DNA of 64,000 nucleotides from Methylobacter sp. (lineage in GTDB: Bacteria; Pseudomonadota; Gammaproteobacteria; Methylococcales; Methylomonadaceae): positions 1 through 64,000 of the forward strand of contig JAQUOU010000006.1 in the NCBI GenBank assembly GCA_028716975.1, read 5' to 3'. Position numbers and translations under genes: made by a program. The stretch's first letter is position 1, and every line of letters starts with the position of its first letter. The notes below the pieces were generated by a model. It searched no databases. It saw only the letters and a program-made list of their open reading frames with translations, and was not told the DNA's origin. Shown in pieces: positions 7,159-15,411 of the stretch.

Positions 7159-8022
7159 ATGACCACATCCATTCTCCAATTAACAGCGAACCAAAATAAC
7201 GCCTTAAAATCCATCGGCCCGGTAACGGCAGAAGGCAAACAGATTGTTGCTAATAATGCGGTTAAACACGGCCTATTTTCAAAGCATCTGGTTCTTAGCC
7301 ATGAAAATCCGGAAGACTATCAGCGTTTACTGGAAGGACTGCAAACCGAACTTAAACCAGTAGGAACGCTGGAATATACGCTGATTGAACGCATCGCCGT
7401 AATCTTATGGCGGCAAAGCCGTTTAGTAAGATCAGAAACCGCGCATATTGAACTCAGCTACAAACCCGGCAGTATTGCCTCAGCGGTCACTAGCGAAATG
7501 GGGTTATATGGCTCCGGCAAGGAAATCTCAGAAGATGACCTAACCGAGTTTGATCAGGCACAGCACCAATGGTGTCAATCTGTTATTAAAGAATTTGACC
7601 AGATTGCTGAAGATAAGCTGACAAATATAGAGGCATTGAAAACAGAAGCCCCATTAATGTACAAACAGTTGGCGGAAGATGCCATACAGGATCAGGAATC
7701 CATAGCAGACTATCTTAAAAGCTGGGATCAACCGGCGGAATTTTTCTATGATCTGATTAAATACTGCCAAGAACAAATCAAAAAAACAGAACAACGCCCT
7801 TTAATTTTAGAAGTAGCTAATATGATTAGAAACAAACGCGCGGTTCTGCAGCAGGAACAGTTACGCGATGCGCTGGCTAAATACCAGGTCATGCTGGATA
7901 ACGAGTTGTACAAAGCCATTAAAGCCCTCAGGGAAACTCAAATCTGGCGGCTGGATTCTTTACCAAGCACTCCTGATGAAAATGGCTTTGTTTTGGAAAA
8001 AGGCAGTGTTTCTGGAAAGTAA
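7159..8022 (+). CDS. Unknown protein with NALKSIGPVT...NAVKHGL motif
   Basis: A 287-aa, mostly alpha-helical protein. Near the N-terminus it has NQNNALKSIGPVTAEGKQI followed by NNAVKHGLFSKHL, a motif of many uncharacterised bacterial proteins (N..KSTGPxT.eGK....NA.KHGL). After it comes LKPVGTLEYTLIERIAVILWRQSRLVRSE, also typical of that family. No transmembrane segment and no recognised enzyme motif. It is the last gene of the replication-like run; a 126-nt gap separates it from the restriction gene. Family membership is fairly clear, function unknown. The N-terminal motif might bind nucleic acid, a guess from its basic character. Confidence 0.65.
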   Translation: MTTSILQLTANQNNALKSIGPVTAEGKQIVANNAVKHGLFSKHLVLSHENPEDYQRLLEGLQTELKPVGTLEYTLIERIAVILWRQSRLVRSETAHIELSYKPGSIASAVTSEMGLYGSGKEISEDDLTEFDQAQHQWCQSVIKEFDQIAEDKLTNIEALKTEAPLMYKQLAEDAIQDQESIADYLKSWDQPAEFFYDLIKYCQEQIKKTEQRPLILEVANMIRNKRAVLQQEQLRDALAKYQVMLDNELYKAIKALRETQIWRLDSLPSTPDENGFVLEKGSVSGK

Positions 8023-8148
8023 GCTGATACATTTTCAGTTTACTTTTGGTACTGTCAATATTTAATGCACAGACTAAGATACATTACGAAATCCGCTGCG
8101 CTACGTCATTTATCCAACAAAGCGCGATCTTAAAGCCTATTGATCTTA

Positions 8149-10827
8149 ATGACAGTTAAAAACCAAATGAAAAAATCCGATCCCTTTAAGATACTTCCAC
8201 CCAATGAACGATGGGCTCCGACGCAAAGCCAAATGGACGCTTTTCAGAATGCCTATGAAAAGTTATTGCCGCCCTTGGTTTATAAGATCAGATTGGCCGT
8301 TGCAAAGTGGAGAGAAGATAATTACCAAGGCGCTTCAGAAACCTCAAAATCATTGCTGAACTTCTGGTTTAATCAGGAACATCTACTGGGGCAAACCCAA
8401 TTCAGTTTTTTCTTTTCCCAACGCGAAGCCATTGAGTCCATTATCTATCTCTATGAAGTAGCCAACGCAAAAGATAAATACGAACTCATGCGCTTCGATT
8501 CTTCGCAACGTGTCAGTACAGGTATGTTTGATGAAACCTGGACACGTTATGTAGTAAAAATGGCGACCGGCGCAGGTAAAACCAAGGTAATGGGCTTGAC
8601 TTTGGTGTGGTCATACTTTCATAAGCTCTATGAGGCGGAAAGCCAACTATCAAAGGATTTTTTGGTCATTGCTCCGAACATCATTGTGCTAAACCGTTTA
8701 CGCAAGGATTTTGACGGCCTGAAAATGTTTTTTGCTGAACCTTTTATTCCCGATAACGGCTTTGATGATAAAGACTGGAAAAATAATTTTCAATTAATCT
8801 TGCATATTCAGGACGAACTTAAACCCATTACTGAATCAGGCAATATTTTCTTGACTAATATTCACCGGGTATTTTTCAATGAAGAAGCTGAACCATCTTT
8901 TGAAACCACTTTCCTGGGTGTAAAGCCTAAACCTGATGCCGACACTTCAAAAGGCTTGGACTTGGGTAAAGTCATGCGTAGCGACAAGATTAAAGATTTG
9001 GTGGTGTTGAATGACGAAGCCCATCACATACATGACAATTCTTTGGCTTGGTTTAAAAGCATTGAGGACATCAGCAATAAACTGAAACTAAAAAATGGCA
9101 ATGGTATAAGCCTTCAGGCAGACTTTTCAGCCACGCCAAAACACAGTGACGGTAGAATTTTTGTCCAGACCATTTGCGATTATCCGTTGGTGGAAGCCAT
9201 CAATCAAAATGTCGTAAAGTCGCCGGTATTGCCTGATGAAGCCTCCAGACAAAAAATTCAGGAAAAAGACAGCAGCGACTTTGTAGAACGTTACCGGGAT
9301 TACATTGATTTGGGTTATCTGGAATGGGAGCAACAGTACGAGGAGTTGAAAAACCATAAAACCCCCATCCTGTTCATTATGACCATGAGCACCCATGAGG
9401 CAGATCAGGCAGCGGCATTTTTGGAGGCTAATTACCCGAAAATGAAAAATGCGGTGTTGACTATTCACACCAACAAATCGGGTGAAATAAAAGAAACGGC
9501 CTCCAGCAAAAAGGACAAGGACAAACTGGAAGCGCTAAGAAAAGCAGCGGACGACATTGATAAAGACCATTCCCATTACAAGGCGGTTGTTTCAGTGTTA
9601 ATGCTTAGGGAAGGCTGGGATGTACGGAATGTAACTACCATTGTTGGGCTACGCACATTCGGAGCGGAATCTAAAATTTTACCGGAACAAACCATCGGCA
9701 GGGGTTTACGGAAAATGTTTTCACTGGACACGCCGGAAAAACTGGTTGTAGTTGGCACCCCTGCGTTTTTGGAATTTGTGGAAAGCCTTAAAACAGAAGG
9801 CGTGGAATTTCAATATAGTCCAATGGGCAAAGGCTCAAAAGGCAAATCGCCGGTTATTGTGGAAGTGGACAAAGACAATCCAGACAAAGATTTGGATGCG
9901 TTGGATATTCCCATTCCGCAAATGAGTCCCAGATTTTACCGGGAGTTTAAGAATTTGCAGTTGATAGATATAAGCAAATTCAAAAACGAAAAGCTAACAT
10001 TGAAAAAATTCAGCAGCGATGAATTGAAAGAAATCATCTTCAATGACATTGACGGTGATTTCTCTCATAAAACGGTTTTCAAAGATATCCTTCCCGATTA
10101 TCGCAATGTCATTGGTTTTTTTACTTCCGCTATTTTAAAAGACAGCCGTTTGGTCAGTGGTTTTAATATTCTCTATCCCAAAGTGGAAAGCTTTATTAAA
10201 TACCAATTATTTACCCAGGAAGTGGAATTAAGCGATGCTCAAGCCATGCGCAACCTTTCCGAATTGCACCCAAAAGAGGTTTTGAAAACGGCGTTTAAAA
10301 AAGCGATTGACGAACTGACCGTTACCGACAAGGGCGGCGCAGAGGTTAAAAATTATATTTCCTTAAAACTTACCAAACCGAGAATTGCCGAAAACCAGCC
10401 TTTCCTTATTCCAAAGAAATCAATCTTCAACAAAATTATTGGCGACAATCCTTTTGAATTGGAATTGGCTTCATACCTGGAAAGCCGTTTTAATGAAGTC
10501 ATTTCTTATGCCAAAAATAGCAAGGGTGAAGGCGGAGTCAATTTTAAAATGGAGTATCAAGCCGAAAATGGCAACATACGGGATTATTATCCGGATTTTT
10601 TTATAAAAACCAATGCCAATACATTTTATATACTCGAAACCAAAGGCCGCGAGGATTTAGACGACATACGGAAAATCAAACGCCTGGCGACTTGGTGCAA
10701 AGATATCAACGCCATACAAAACCAGTACAGCTATACCCCTGTGTATGTGAAACAGGAAAAATGGGATGAGGTGAAAAAGGATATAAAATCTTTCGGAGAA
10801 CTGTGTCTGTTATTTGAATTGCAATAA
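8149..10827 (+). CDS. Type III-like restriction subunit (Res), DEAD-box ATPase/nuclease
   Basis: A translocase/endonuclease of restriction-modification systems. In order: an N-terminal region, helicase motif I ATGAGKT (residues about 139-145), motif II DEAH within LVVLNDEAHH (about 289-292), motif III DFSATPKHSDG, helicase domain 2 with VSVLMLREGWDVRNV and motif VI TIGRGLRKMF, and a C-terminal PD-(D/E)xK nuclease near residues 810-835 (YYPDFFI ... YILETKG). All key residues are present. The longest frame begins TTG8140; ATG8149 and ATG8167 are alternatives, none with a clear ribosome site. Res precedes Mod here, the reverse of the common mod-res order, with a Fic gene between them. Confidence 0.88.
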   Translation: MTVKNQMKKSDPFKILPPNERWAPTQSQMDAFQNAYEKLLPPLVYKIRLAVAKWREDNYQGASETSKSLLNFWFNQEHLLGQTQFSFFFSQREAIESIIYLYEVANAKDKYELMRFDSSQRVSTGMFDETWTRYVVKMATGAGKTKVMGLTLVWSYFHKLYEAESQLSKDFLVIAPNIIVLNRLRKDFDGLKMFFAEPFIPDNGFDDKDWKNNFQLILHIQDELKPITESGNIFLTNIHRVFFNEEAEPSFETTFLGVKPKPDADTSKGLDLGKVMRSDKIKDLVVLNDEAHHIHDNSLAWFKSIEDISNKLKLKNGNGISLQADFSATPKHSDGRIFVQTICDYPLVEAINQNVVKSPVLPDEASRQKIQEKDSSDFVERYRDYIDLGYLEWEQQYEELKNHKTPILFIMTMSTHEADQAAAFLEANYPKMKNAVLTIHTNKSGEIKETASSKKDKDKLEALRKAADDIDKDHSHYKAVVSVLMLREGWDVRNVTTIVGLRTFGAESKILPEQTIGRGLRKMFSLDTPEKLVVVGTPAFLEFVESLKTEGVEFQYSPMGKGSKGKSPVIVEVDKDNPDKDLDALDIPIPQMSPRFYREFKNLQLIDISKFKNEKLTLKKFSSDELKEIIFNDIDGDFSHKTVFKDILPDYRNVIGFFTSAILKDSRLVSGFNILYPKVESFIKYQLFTQEVELSDAQAMRNLSELHPKEVLKTAFKKAIDELTVTDKGGAEVKNYISLKLTKPRIAENQPFLIPKKSIFNKIIGDNPFELELASYLESRFNEVISYAKNSKGEGGVNFKMEYQAENGNIRDYYPDFFIKTNANTFYILETKGREDLDDIRKIKRLATWCKDINAIQNQYSYTPVYVKQEKWDEVKKDIKSFGELCLLFELQ

Positions 10828-10867
10828 TGCAAGGCCTGTTCATCAATATCAATAATTATGGCTGGAA

Positions 10868-10943
10868 CTGCGAATATAAAACTTCATATTTGCAGAAAAC
10901 ACCATAACTGCTATTATGAATTTCTATATTTGCAGTACAAATA
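10868..10943 (+). promoter_or_regulatory. Operator-like palindromes upstream of fic
   Basis: Two dyads share the half-site TATTTGC. CTGCGAATAT (10868-10877) faces ATATTTGCAG (10886-10895) across 8 nt with one mismatch. TATTTG (10927-10932) faces CAAATA (10938-10943) across 5 nt, and ATATTTGCAG is repeated exactly at 10926-10935. The array ends 13 nt before the fic ATG. It looks like a repressor-binding region, perhaps for the winged-helix C-terminus of the Fic protein itself. Confidence 0.55.
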
Positions 10944-10956
10944 AGTAACCAGGGCA

Positions 10957-12090
10957 ATGAATATAAGCAGTTTTAAGTCGGGGAAATCCGTACAGCGCTA
11001 TCAGTACAAAAGCTTTGAGCCAAATTTGGTGGATGTGGCTTGGCAAATTGACAATGCCGAACTGATAATGCTTTTGAGCCAAGCCAATATTAAACTGGGC
11101 GAACTGAATGCCTTCTCGCAACTGATACCCGATGTGGATTTTTTTATCAAAATGCACGTATTCAAAGAAGGTACAAAAAGCAGCCGCATAGAAGGCACTC
11201 AAACCAATATTGACGAAGCCATACAAAAAGAAGAATACATACAGCCTGAAAAAAAAGACGATTGGCAAGAGGTTCAAAATTATGTGCAGGCCATGAACCA
11301 AGCTATAGAGAGTTTGGAAAAACTGCCCTTGAGCAATCGCTTGCTAAAACAAACCCACCAAACCCTTTTGCAAGGGGTCAGAGGCACTCATAAACTGCCC
11401 GGTGAATTTCGGCAAAGTCAAAACTGGATTGGCGGCAGCAGTTTGGCCGATGCGGTATTTATTCCGCCGCACCAGGATTCGGTAAACGGTTTAATGGCTG
11501 ATTTGGAAAAGTTTCTACACAACCACAATAACCCTGTCCCGCCGCTTGTAAAAATTGGCATTGCTCATTACCAGTTCGAAACCATTCACCCTTTTTTGGA
11601 TGGCAATGGCAGGATTGGGCGTGTGCTGATTACCTTATTTCTGGTAAGCAACCAATTGTTATACAAACCGACCTTGTACCTGTCTGATTTTTTTGAACAG
11701 CATAAAGCGTTGTATTACGACAACCTGACCCGGGTGCGGACGCATAATGATTTAACCCGCTGGCTTAAATTTTTTTTGGAAGGCGTCCGCAGCACGTCTG
11801 AAAATTCCATACAAACATTTAAAGGCATTATCGCACTGAGAAGCGAGATGGAACACAAAATCATGTCGCTGGGCAAAAAACAGGCCCTGGCGAAATCATT
11901 TTTACAGTACCTGTACAGCAAACCGATAACCGATGCCGGCGATGTTGCCGAAGCTCTTGCTGTAAACGTTTCCACGGCGCTACGACTGATTGACGATTTT
12001 ATCAAGTTAAACATATTGATAGAAATCACCGGATTCAAGCGCAATAGAATTTTTGCTTTTGATGGCTACATTCAACTATTTAGATCATGA
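10957..12090 (+). CDS. Fic-domain protein (AMPylator type, class II)
   Basis: Fic enzymes usually transfer AMP from ATP to hydroxyl groups of target proteins. Seen in 377 aa: a Fic_N-type N-terminus; the inhibitory motif [ST]xxxE[GN] as SSRIEG at residues 75-80, so self-inhibition is expected; the complete Fic motif HPFLDGNGRIGR at 211-222, with catalytic His211; and a C-terminal winged-helix-like segment (about 310-370, containing DAGDVAEALAVNVSTALRLIDDF). ATG10957 has only a weak AGGG upstream. The stop overlaps the Mod start by 4 nt (ATGA), so the two are probably co-translated. Its place inside an RM operon suggests a regulatory or back-up toxic role; the target is unknown. Confidence 0.88.
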   Translation: MNISSFKSGKSVQRYQYKSFEPNLVDVAWQIDNAELIMLLSQANIKLGELNAFSQLIPDVDFFIKMHVFKEGTKSSRIEGTQTNIDEAIQKEEYIQPEKKDDWQEVQNYVQAMNQAIESLEKLPLSNRLLKQTHQTLLQGVRGTHKLPGEFRQSQNWIGGSSLADAVFIPPHQDSVNGLMADLEKFLHNHNNPVPPLVKIGIAHYQFETIHPFLDGNGRIGRVLITLFLVSNQLLYKPTLYLSDFFEQHKALYYDNLTRVRTHNDLTRWLKFFLEGVRSTSENSIQTFKGIIALRSEMEHKIMSLGKKQALAKSFLQYLYSKPITDAGDVAEALAVNVSTALRLIDDFIKLNILIEITGFKRNRIFAFDGYIQLFRS

Positions 12091-14153
12091 CTGAACAAGA
12101 CCGCGACCGCATCATAGAACTCATCAAGGCGGGCGAAAAACTGCCCAAGGAATACATCTACAAACTATTTGCCGATGAAGAAGACGTGTTTCTGTTCTGG
12201 AATGGTCGCAAGGAAGAGGTAACCAATATTGCCCTGCCTTTCCACAGCATTGAGCATATCGACGTGCCGCGCCGGGAAGCCGATAAAAAAGGCGATAATT
12301 TTGATCTATTTGCAACCGACCTGAGAGGGCGGCAACAAAAAGGCTGGACTAACAAACTGATTTGGGGCGACAACAAGCTGATTCTTTCCTCGTTGGCAAA
12401 CGGCCCGATGCGGGAAGATATAGAACAGGAAGGCGGCTTGAAGCTCATTTATATTGATCCCCCTTTTGCCGTCGGCGCAGACTTTGGGTTTAACATAGAA
12501 ATTGGCGGCGAAACAGCCGAAAAGAAGCAAAGCATCATCGAAGAAATTGCCTACCGCGATACTTGGGGTAAAGGTATCTCTTCTTACCTTACCATGATGT
12601 ACGAACGTTTGAAACTCATGCACAATTTATTGGCGGAAGATGGGAGTATCTATGTGCACTGTGATTGGAGGATGAGTCATTATTTAAAACTGGTTTGTGA
12701 TGATGTATTCGGTGCAGAGAATTTCATAAACGAAATCTCATGGCGATATAAAAGATGGCCGTCTAAAAGCAACAACTTTCAGAAAATGCACGACATTATT
12801 CTTTTCTATGGTAAGGGAGACAAAAGAATATTTAATGTAATAATGCAAGAATTGACTGAAGGAACTAATAAACGGTGGCAAGGCCAGAAAAGCAAAGTAG
12901 AGTTTGTTAAAGGTGTACGTCAAGTTACTCAGATGACTGATGAAAAATCCGAAGGGACGCCACAGGATGATGTTTGGGATATTCCCGTCGTAAACTCCCA
13001 AGCAAAAGAGCGGTTCGACTACCCTACTCAAAAACCAGAATCGTTATTAGAACGCATCATCAAGGCCAGCAGCAACGAAGGCGATTTAATAGCTGATTTC
13101 TTTTGTGGCAGTGGCACTACAGCAGCGGTCGCAGAAAAACTTGGCCGTAAATGGATAACAACCGACTTGGGCAGGTTTTCAATACACACCGCTCGTAAAC
13201 GCTTGATTGGCGTACAGAGGGAATTACAGGCTTCGGGCAAAGATTTCAGGGCGTTTGAGATTCTCAATTTGGGCAAATACGAACGTCAGTTTTTTATGGA
13301 TGATCTGACCAACGGCAAACGCAAAGCTAAGGAAGATGTATATGTGGATTTAATCCTGGAAGCCTACAAAGCCAAACGCCTTGAAGGGCATAATACCTTG
13401 CACGGCAGCAAGGCAGGCCGTTTTATCAATGTCGGCCCCCTGGATGTGCCGGTAACGCAAAGCCGCCTGATGGATATTTTTGAAGAATGCCGCCAAAAAC
13501 TCTATACCCAAGTCGAGGTCTTGGGCTTTGAATTTGAAATGGGCTTAACGCCGCAATTCATCCAGGAACTCAAGGAAAAAGGCGTTTCCGTAACGCTTAA
13601 ATACATACCCAAAGAGGTATTCGACAAAAGAGCCGTAGAAAAAGGCCAAGCAAAATTCTTTGATGTTGCTTATTTAAATACCAAGGAAAAAATAAAAGAA
13701 AAAACCATAACCATCGAACTGACCGACTTTGTTACGCACTACACCCAGGACGATATTGAAGAACTGCAACAATCCATGCGGGCAGGAAGCAAAGTCGTCA
13801 TTGAAGACGGGCAAATCATTAAAATCGAAAAAGACAAAAACGGCATTATTAACCGGACTGTTCTGACTCAAAACTGGCACGACTGGATAGACTACTGGGC
13901 GATTGATTTCAACTACGAAGACAAACAAGAAATCATCAAAGTAAAAAACGACCACGGAGAAACAGAGGAAAAATGGACAGGCAATTACCTGTTTGAAAAC
14001 GAGTGGCAGAGTTTCCGCACCAAGAAAAATCCCAAGTTTGAATTTACCAGCATAGCTCACGAATACCAGCAACCAGGTAAATACAAAGTAATGGTCAAAG
14101 TGGTAGACATTTTGGGAATTGACACGAGCAAGATCATTGAAGTGAAAATATGA
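12087..14153 (+). CDS. Type III-like DNA methyltransferase (Mod)
   Basis: A DNA adenine (or cytosine-N4) methyltransferase and specificity subunit, 688 aa. Motif IV DPPF (residues 124-127, in IYIDPPFAVG) precedes the SAM-binding motif FCGSGT (339-344), the beta-class order of Type III Mod proteins. The region between them is the expected target-recognition domain and is lower in GC than its flanks. The C-terminal 300 residues are an extension ending in a PKD-like strand pattern (YQQPGKYKVMVKVVDILGIDT). It overlaps fic by 4 nt. It should protect host DNA and guide Res. Recognition sequence cannot be read from the protein. Confidence 0.88.
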   Translation: MTEQDRDRIIELIKAGEKLPKEYIYKLFADEEDVFLFWNGRKEEVTNIALPFHSIEHIDVPRREADKKGDNFDLFATDLRGRQQKGWTNKLIWGDNKLILSSLANGPMREDIEQEGGLKLIYIDPPFAVGADFGFNIEIGGETAEKKQSIIEEIAYRDTWGKGISSYLTMMYERLKLMHNLLAEDGSIYVHCDWRMSHYLKLVCDDVFGAENFINEISWRYKRWPSKSNNFQKMHDIILFYGKGDKRIFNVIMQELTEGTNKRWQGQKSKVEFVKGVRQVTQMTDEKSEGTPQDDVWDIPVVNSQAKERFDYPTQKPESLLERIIKASSNEGDLIADFFCGSGTTAAVAEKLGRKWITTDLGRFSIHTARKRLIGVQRELQASGKDFRAFEILNLGKYERQFFMDDLTNGKRKAKEDVYVDLILEAYKAKRLEGHNTLHGSKAGRFINVGPLDVPVTQSRLMDIFEECRQKLYTQVEVLGFEFEMGLTPQFIQELKEKGVSVTLKYIPKEVFDKRAVEKGQAKFFDVAYLNTKEKIKEKTITIELTDFVTHYTQDDIEELQQSMRAGSKVVIEDGQIIKIEKDKNGIINRTVLTQNWHDWIDYWAIDFNYEDKQEIIKVKNDHGETEEKWTGNYLFENEWQSFRTKKNPKFEFTSIAHEYQQPGKYKVMVKVVDILGIDTSKIIEVKI

Positions 14154-14334
14154 CGACCCCTTCCACTTGAAATATTCTGCTGGAGAATTGCTTGTTGGCT
14201 AAATAGGATGCAATGACAGCGCCCCTAATAGCTCAATTTTTAGAGTAAGACATGGCGGATTATTTAATTCCAGCGTGATGCCAAACCCAGACCGTTACCC
14301 AGACCAAAAGTGGAGTTCTTGAATTTCAGGCAAT

Positions 14335-14362
14335 AAAAAAGGCTTAGACTTTCACCTAAACC
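14335..14362 (-). terminator. Intrinsic terminator of the csrA-tRNA unit
   Basis: On the minus strand GGTTTAG-GTGAAAGT-CTAAGCC forms a 7-bp stem (one G-U pair) followed by TTTTTT. It lies 12 nt beyond the tRNA-Asn CCA and so closes the leftward csrA-Ser-Arg-Asn transcript. Confidence 0.75.
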
Positions 14363-14373
14363 CTTGATTTACT

Positions 14374-14449
14374 TGGCTCCCCCGGACGGGCTCGAACCGC
14401 CGACCTAGTGATTAACAGTCACCCGCTCTACCGACTGAGCTACAGGGGA
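14374..14449 (-). tRNA. tRNA-Asn (GTT)
   Basis: 76-nt cloverleaf on the minus strand with acceptor TCCCCTG/CGGGGGA, D-arm GCTCAGTCGGTAGAGC, anticodon loop CTGTTAA (GTT), T-loop GTTCGAGCC and encoded CCA. Closest to the accessory module of the three tRNAs in this unit; no displaced copy of its 3' end is visible at 1-113. Confidence 0.97.
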
Positions 14450-14472
14450 TTTAACTTTTCTAATTCTTCAAA

Positions 14473-14549
14473 TGGCGCGCCCGGAGAGATTCGAACTCCC
14501 GACCGATCGGTTCGTAGCCGATTACTCTATCCAGCTGAGCTACGGGCGC
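14473..14549 (-). tRNA. tRNA-Arg (ACG)
   Basis: 77-nt cloverleaf: GCGCCCG acceptor, D-arm GCTCAGCTGGATAGAGT, anticodon loop CTACGAA (ACG, read as ICG after deamination), T-loop GTTCGAATC, encoded CCA. The csrA-Ser-Arg order matches the enterobacterial csrA-serV-argV arrangement. Confidence 0.97.
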
Positions 14550-14628
14550 TTTATTTAGCCGTCCATTATCTTTTTTAATTTTTTCCCTGTCAATGATATT
14601 AATTTAAAAAATCAATTTTCTAAAAATT

Positions 14629-14720
14629 TGGCGGAGAGAGAGGGGTTCGAACCCTCGATGGGCTATAAAACCCATACTCCCTTAGCAGGGGAGCGCCTTC
14701 AGCCTCTCGGCCATCTCTCC
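14629..14720 (-). tRNA. tRNA-Ser (GCT)
   Basis: 92-nt class II tRNA: GGAGAGA acceptor, long variable arm around TATGGGTTTTATAGCCCATC, anticodon loop CTGCTAA (GCT), T-loop GTTCGAACC, encoded CCA. It begins 9 nt downstream of the csrA stop. Confidence 0.97.
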
Positions 14721-14729
14721 TAAATCGCT

Positions 14730-14930
14730 TTACTCCTCAGAACCATTTAAGCCTGTGGATTCTGCCTGCTCTTTTTTAATCCTTTCGTAAATTTCTTCCC
14801 TGTGAACAGAGACTTCTTTGGGTGCGTTAACTCCTATGCGAACCTGATTTCCCTTCACTCCAAGAACAGTGACTGTAACTTCATCACCGATCATTAAAGT
14901 CTCCCCTACCCGACGAGTCAAGATAAGCAT
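14730..14930 (-). CDS. csrA: Carbon storage regulator CsrA
   Basis: A 66-aa RNA-binding homodimer that binds GGA motifs in mRNA leaders and changes translation or stability of central-metabolism, motility and biofilm transcripts. [24 protein letters not shown] is the conserved first strand pair (Arg6/Arg7 region) and [12 protein letters not shown] holds the C-terminal binding face (VHREEI). Length fits the family (about 61-67). It is transcribed leftward, followed by three tRNAs and one terminator, probably as a single transcript. The 480 bp upstream should hold its promoter, but I could not pick one with confidence. Confidence 0.97.
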   Translation of the reverse strand: MLILTRRVGETLMIGDEVTVTVLGVKGNQVRIGVNAPKEVSVHREEIYERIKKEQAESTGLNGSEE

Positions 14931-15261
14931 AGCTTCTCCCTAATTTATATTAAAAACTCACTGTTCTTACACAGCATCCAATTCAACACGATTGTAGCAG
15001 CTTTTTTAGATAAAAAAAACTTTAAGCCCCACCGCTATAAATTATAATTTTAAATTTACTCAAATAACTACTGTTCCAACTAAGAGAAGGATAATTAAAA
15101 TTTTGTAATTAATCCTATATGGTTATTGTTTATTCAAGCAACCACATTAGTGCTTTCAATGATTTTTCGTAAAGTGAAGAGTCATACGTCCTGGACCAAG
15201 TTTATTTTGGTACAACATAACATTGATCAAGCTGGTATTTTCCTCAACCTAAAAATTAAAA
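14931..15261. other. AT-rich intergenic region upstream of csrA
   Basis: Very AT-rich. It probably contains the leftward csrA promoter but no hexamer pair stands out. A 73-codon frame at 15126-15347 has poor composition and no family resemblance, so I do not count it as a gene. Confidence 0.4.
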
Positions 15262-15384
15262 GTGAATGTTGGATTTTGTGTCATAGAGCTGTTTATATCT
15301 GGTTTGCTGTCATTACTCATAGGCTTTTCTGGCTGCGATCAGGCTAAACTTATAACTTGCCATGAAAAGGTGAATGATGAATGA
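15262..15384 (+). CDS. Possible 40-aa lipoprotein or lipoprotein remnant
   Basis: A GTG-started frame encodes a hydrophobic segment ELFISGLLSLLIGFSGC followed by DQAKLITCHEKVNDE, which looks like a lipoprotein signal with its lipobox Cys and then a very short mature part. No ribosome site is visible before the GTG, and the reading ends 27 nt before the convergent ntrC stop. It may be the 5' remnant of a longer gene, or chance. Confidence 0.3.
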   Translation: MNVGFCVIELFISGLLSLLIGFSGCDQAKLITCHEKVNDE

Positions 15385-15411
15385 AAAAGGTTGAATTGGC
15401 TTACGTTAATA

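Noticed and set aside
15126-15347. 73-codon rightward frame between csrA and ntrC
   Set aside because: Composition is unlike a bacterial protein, no ribosome site or family similarity, and it overlaps the better lipoprotein-like frame.
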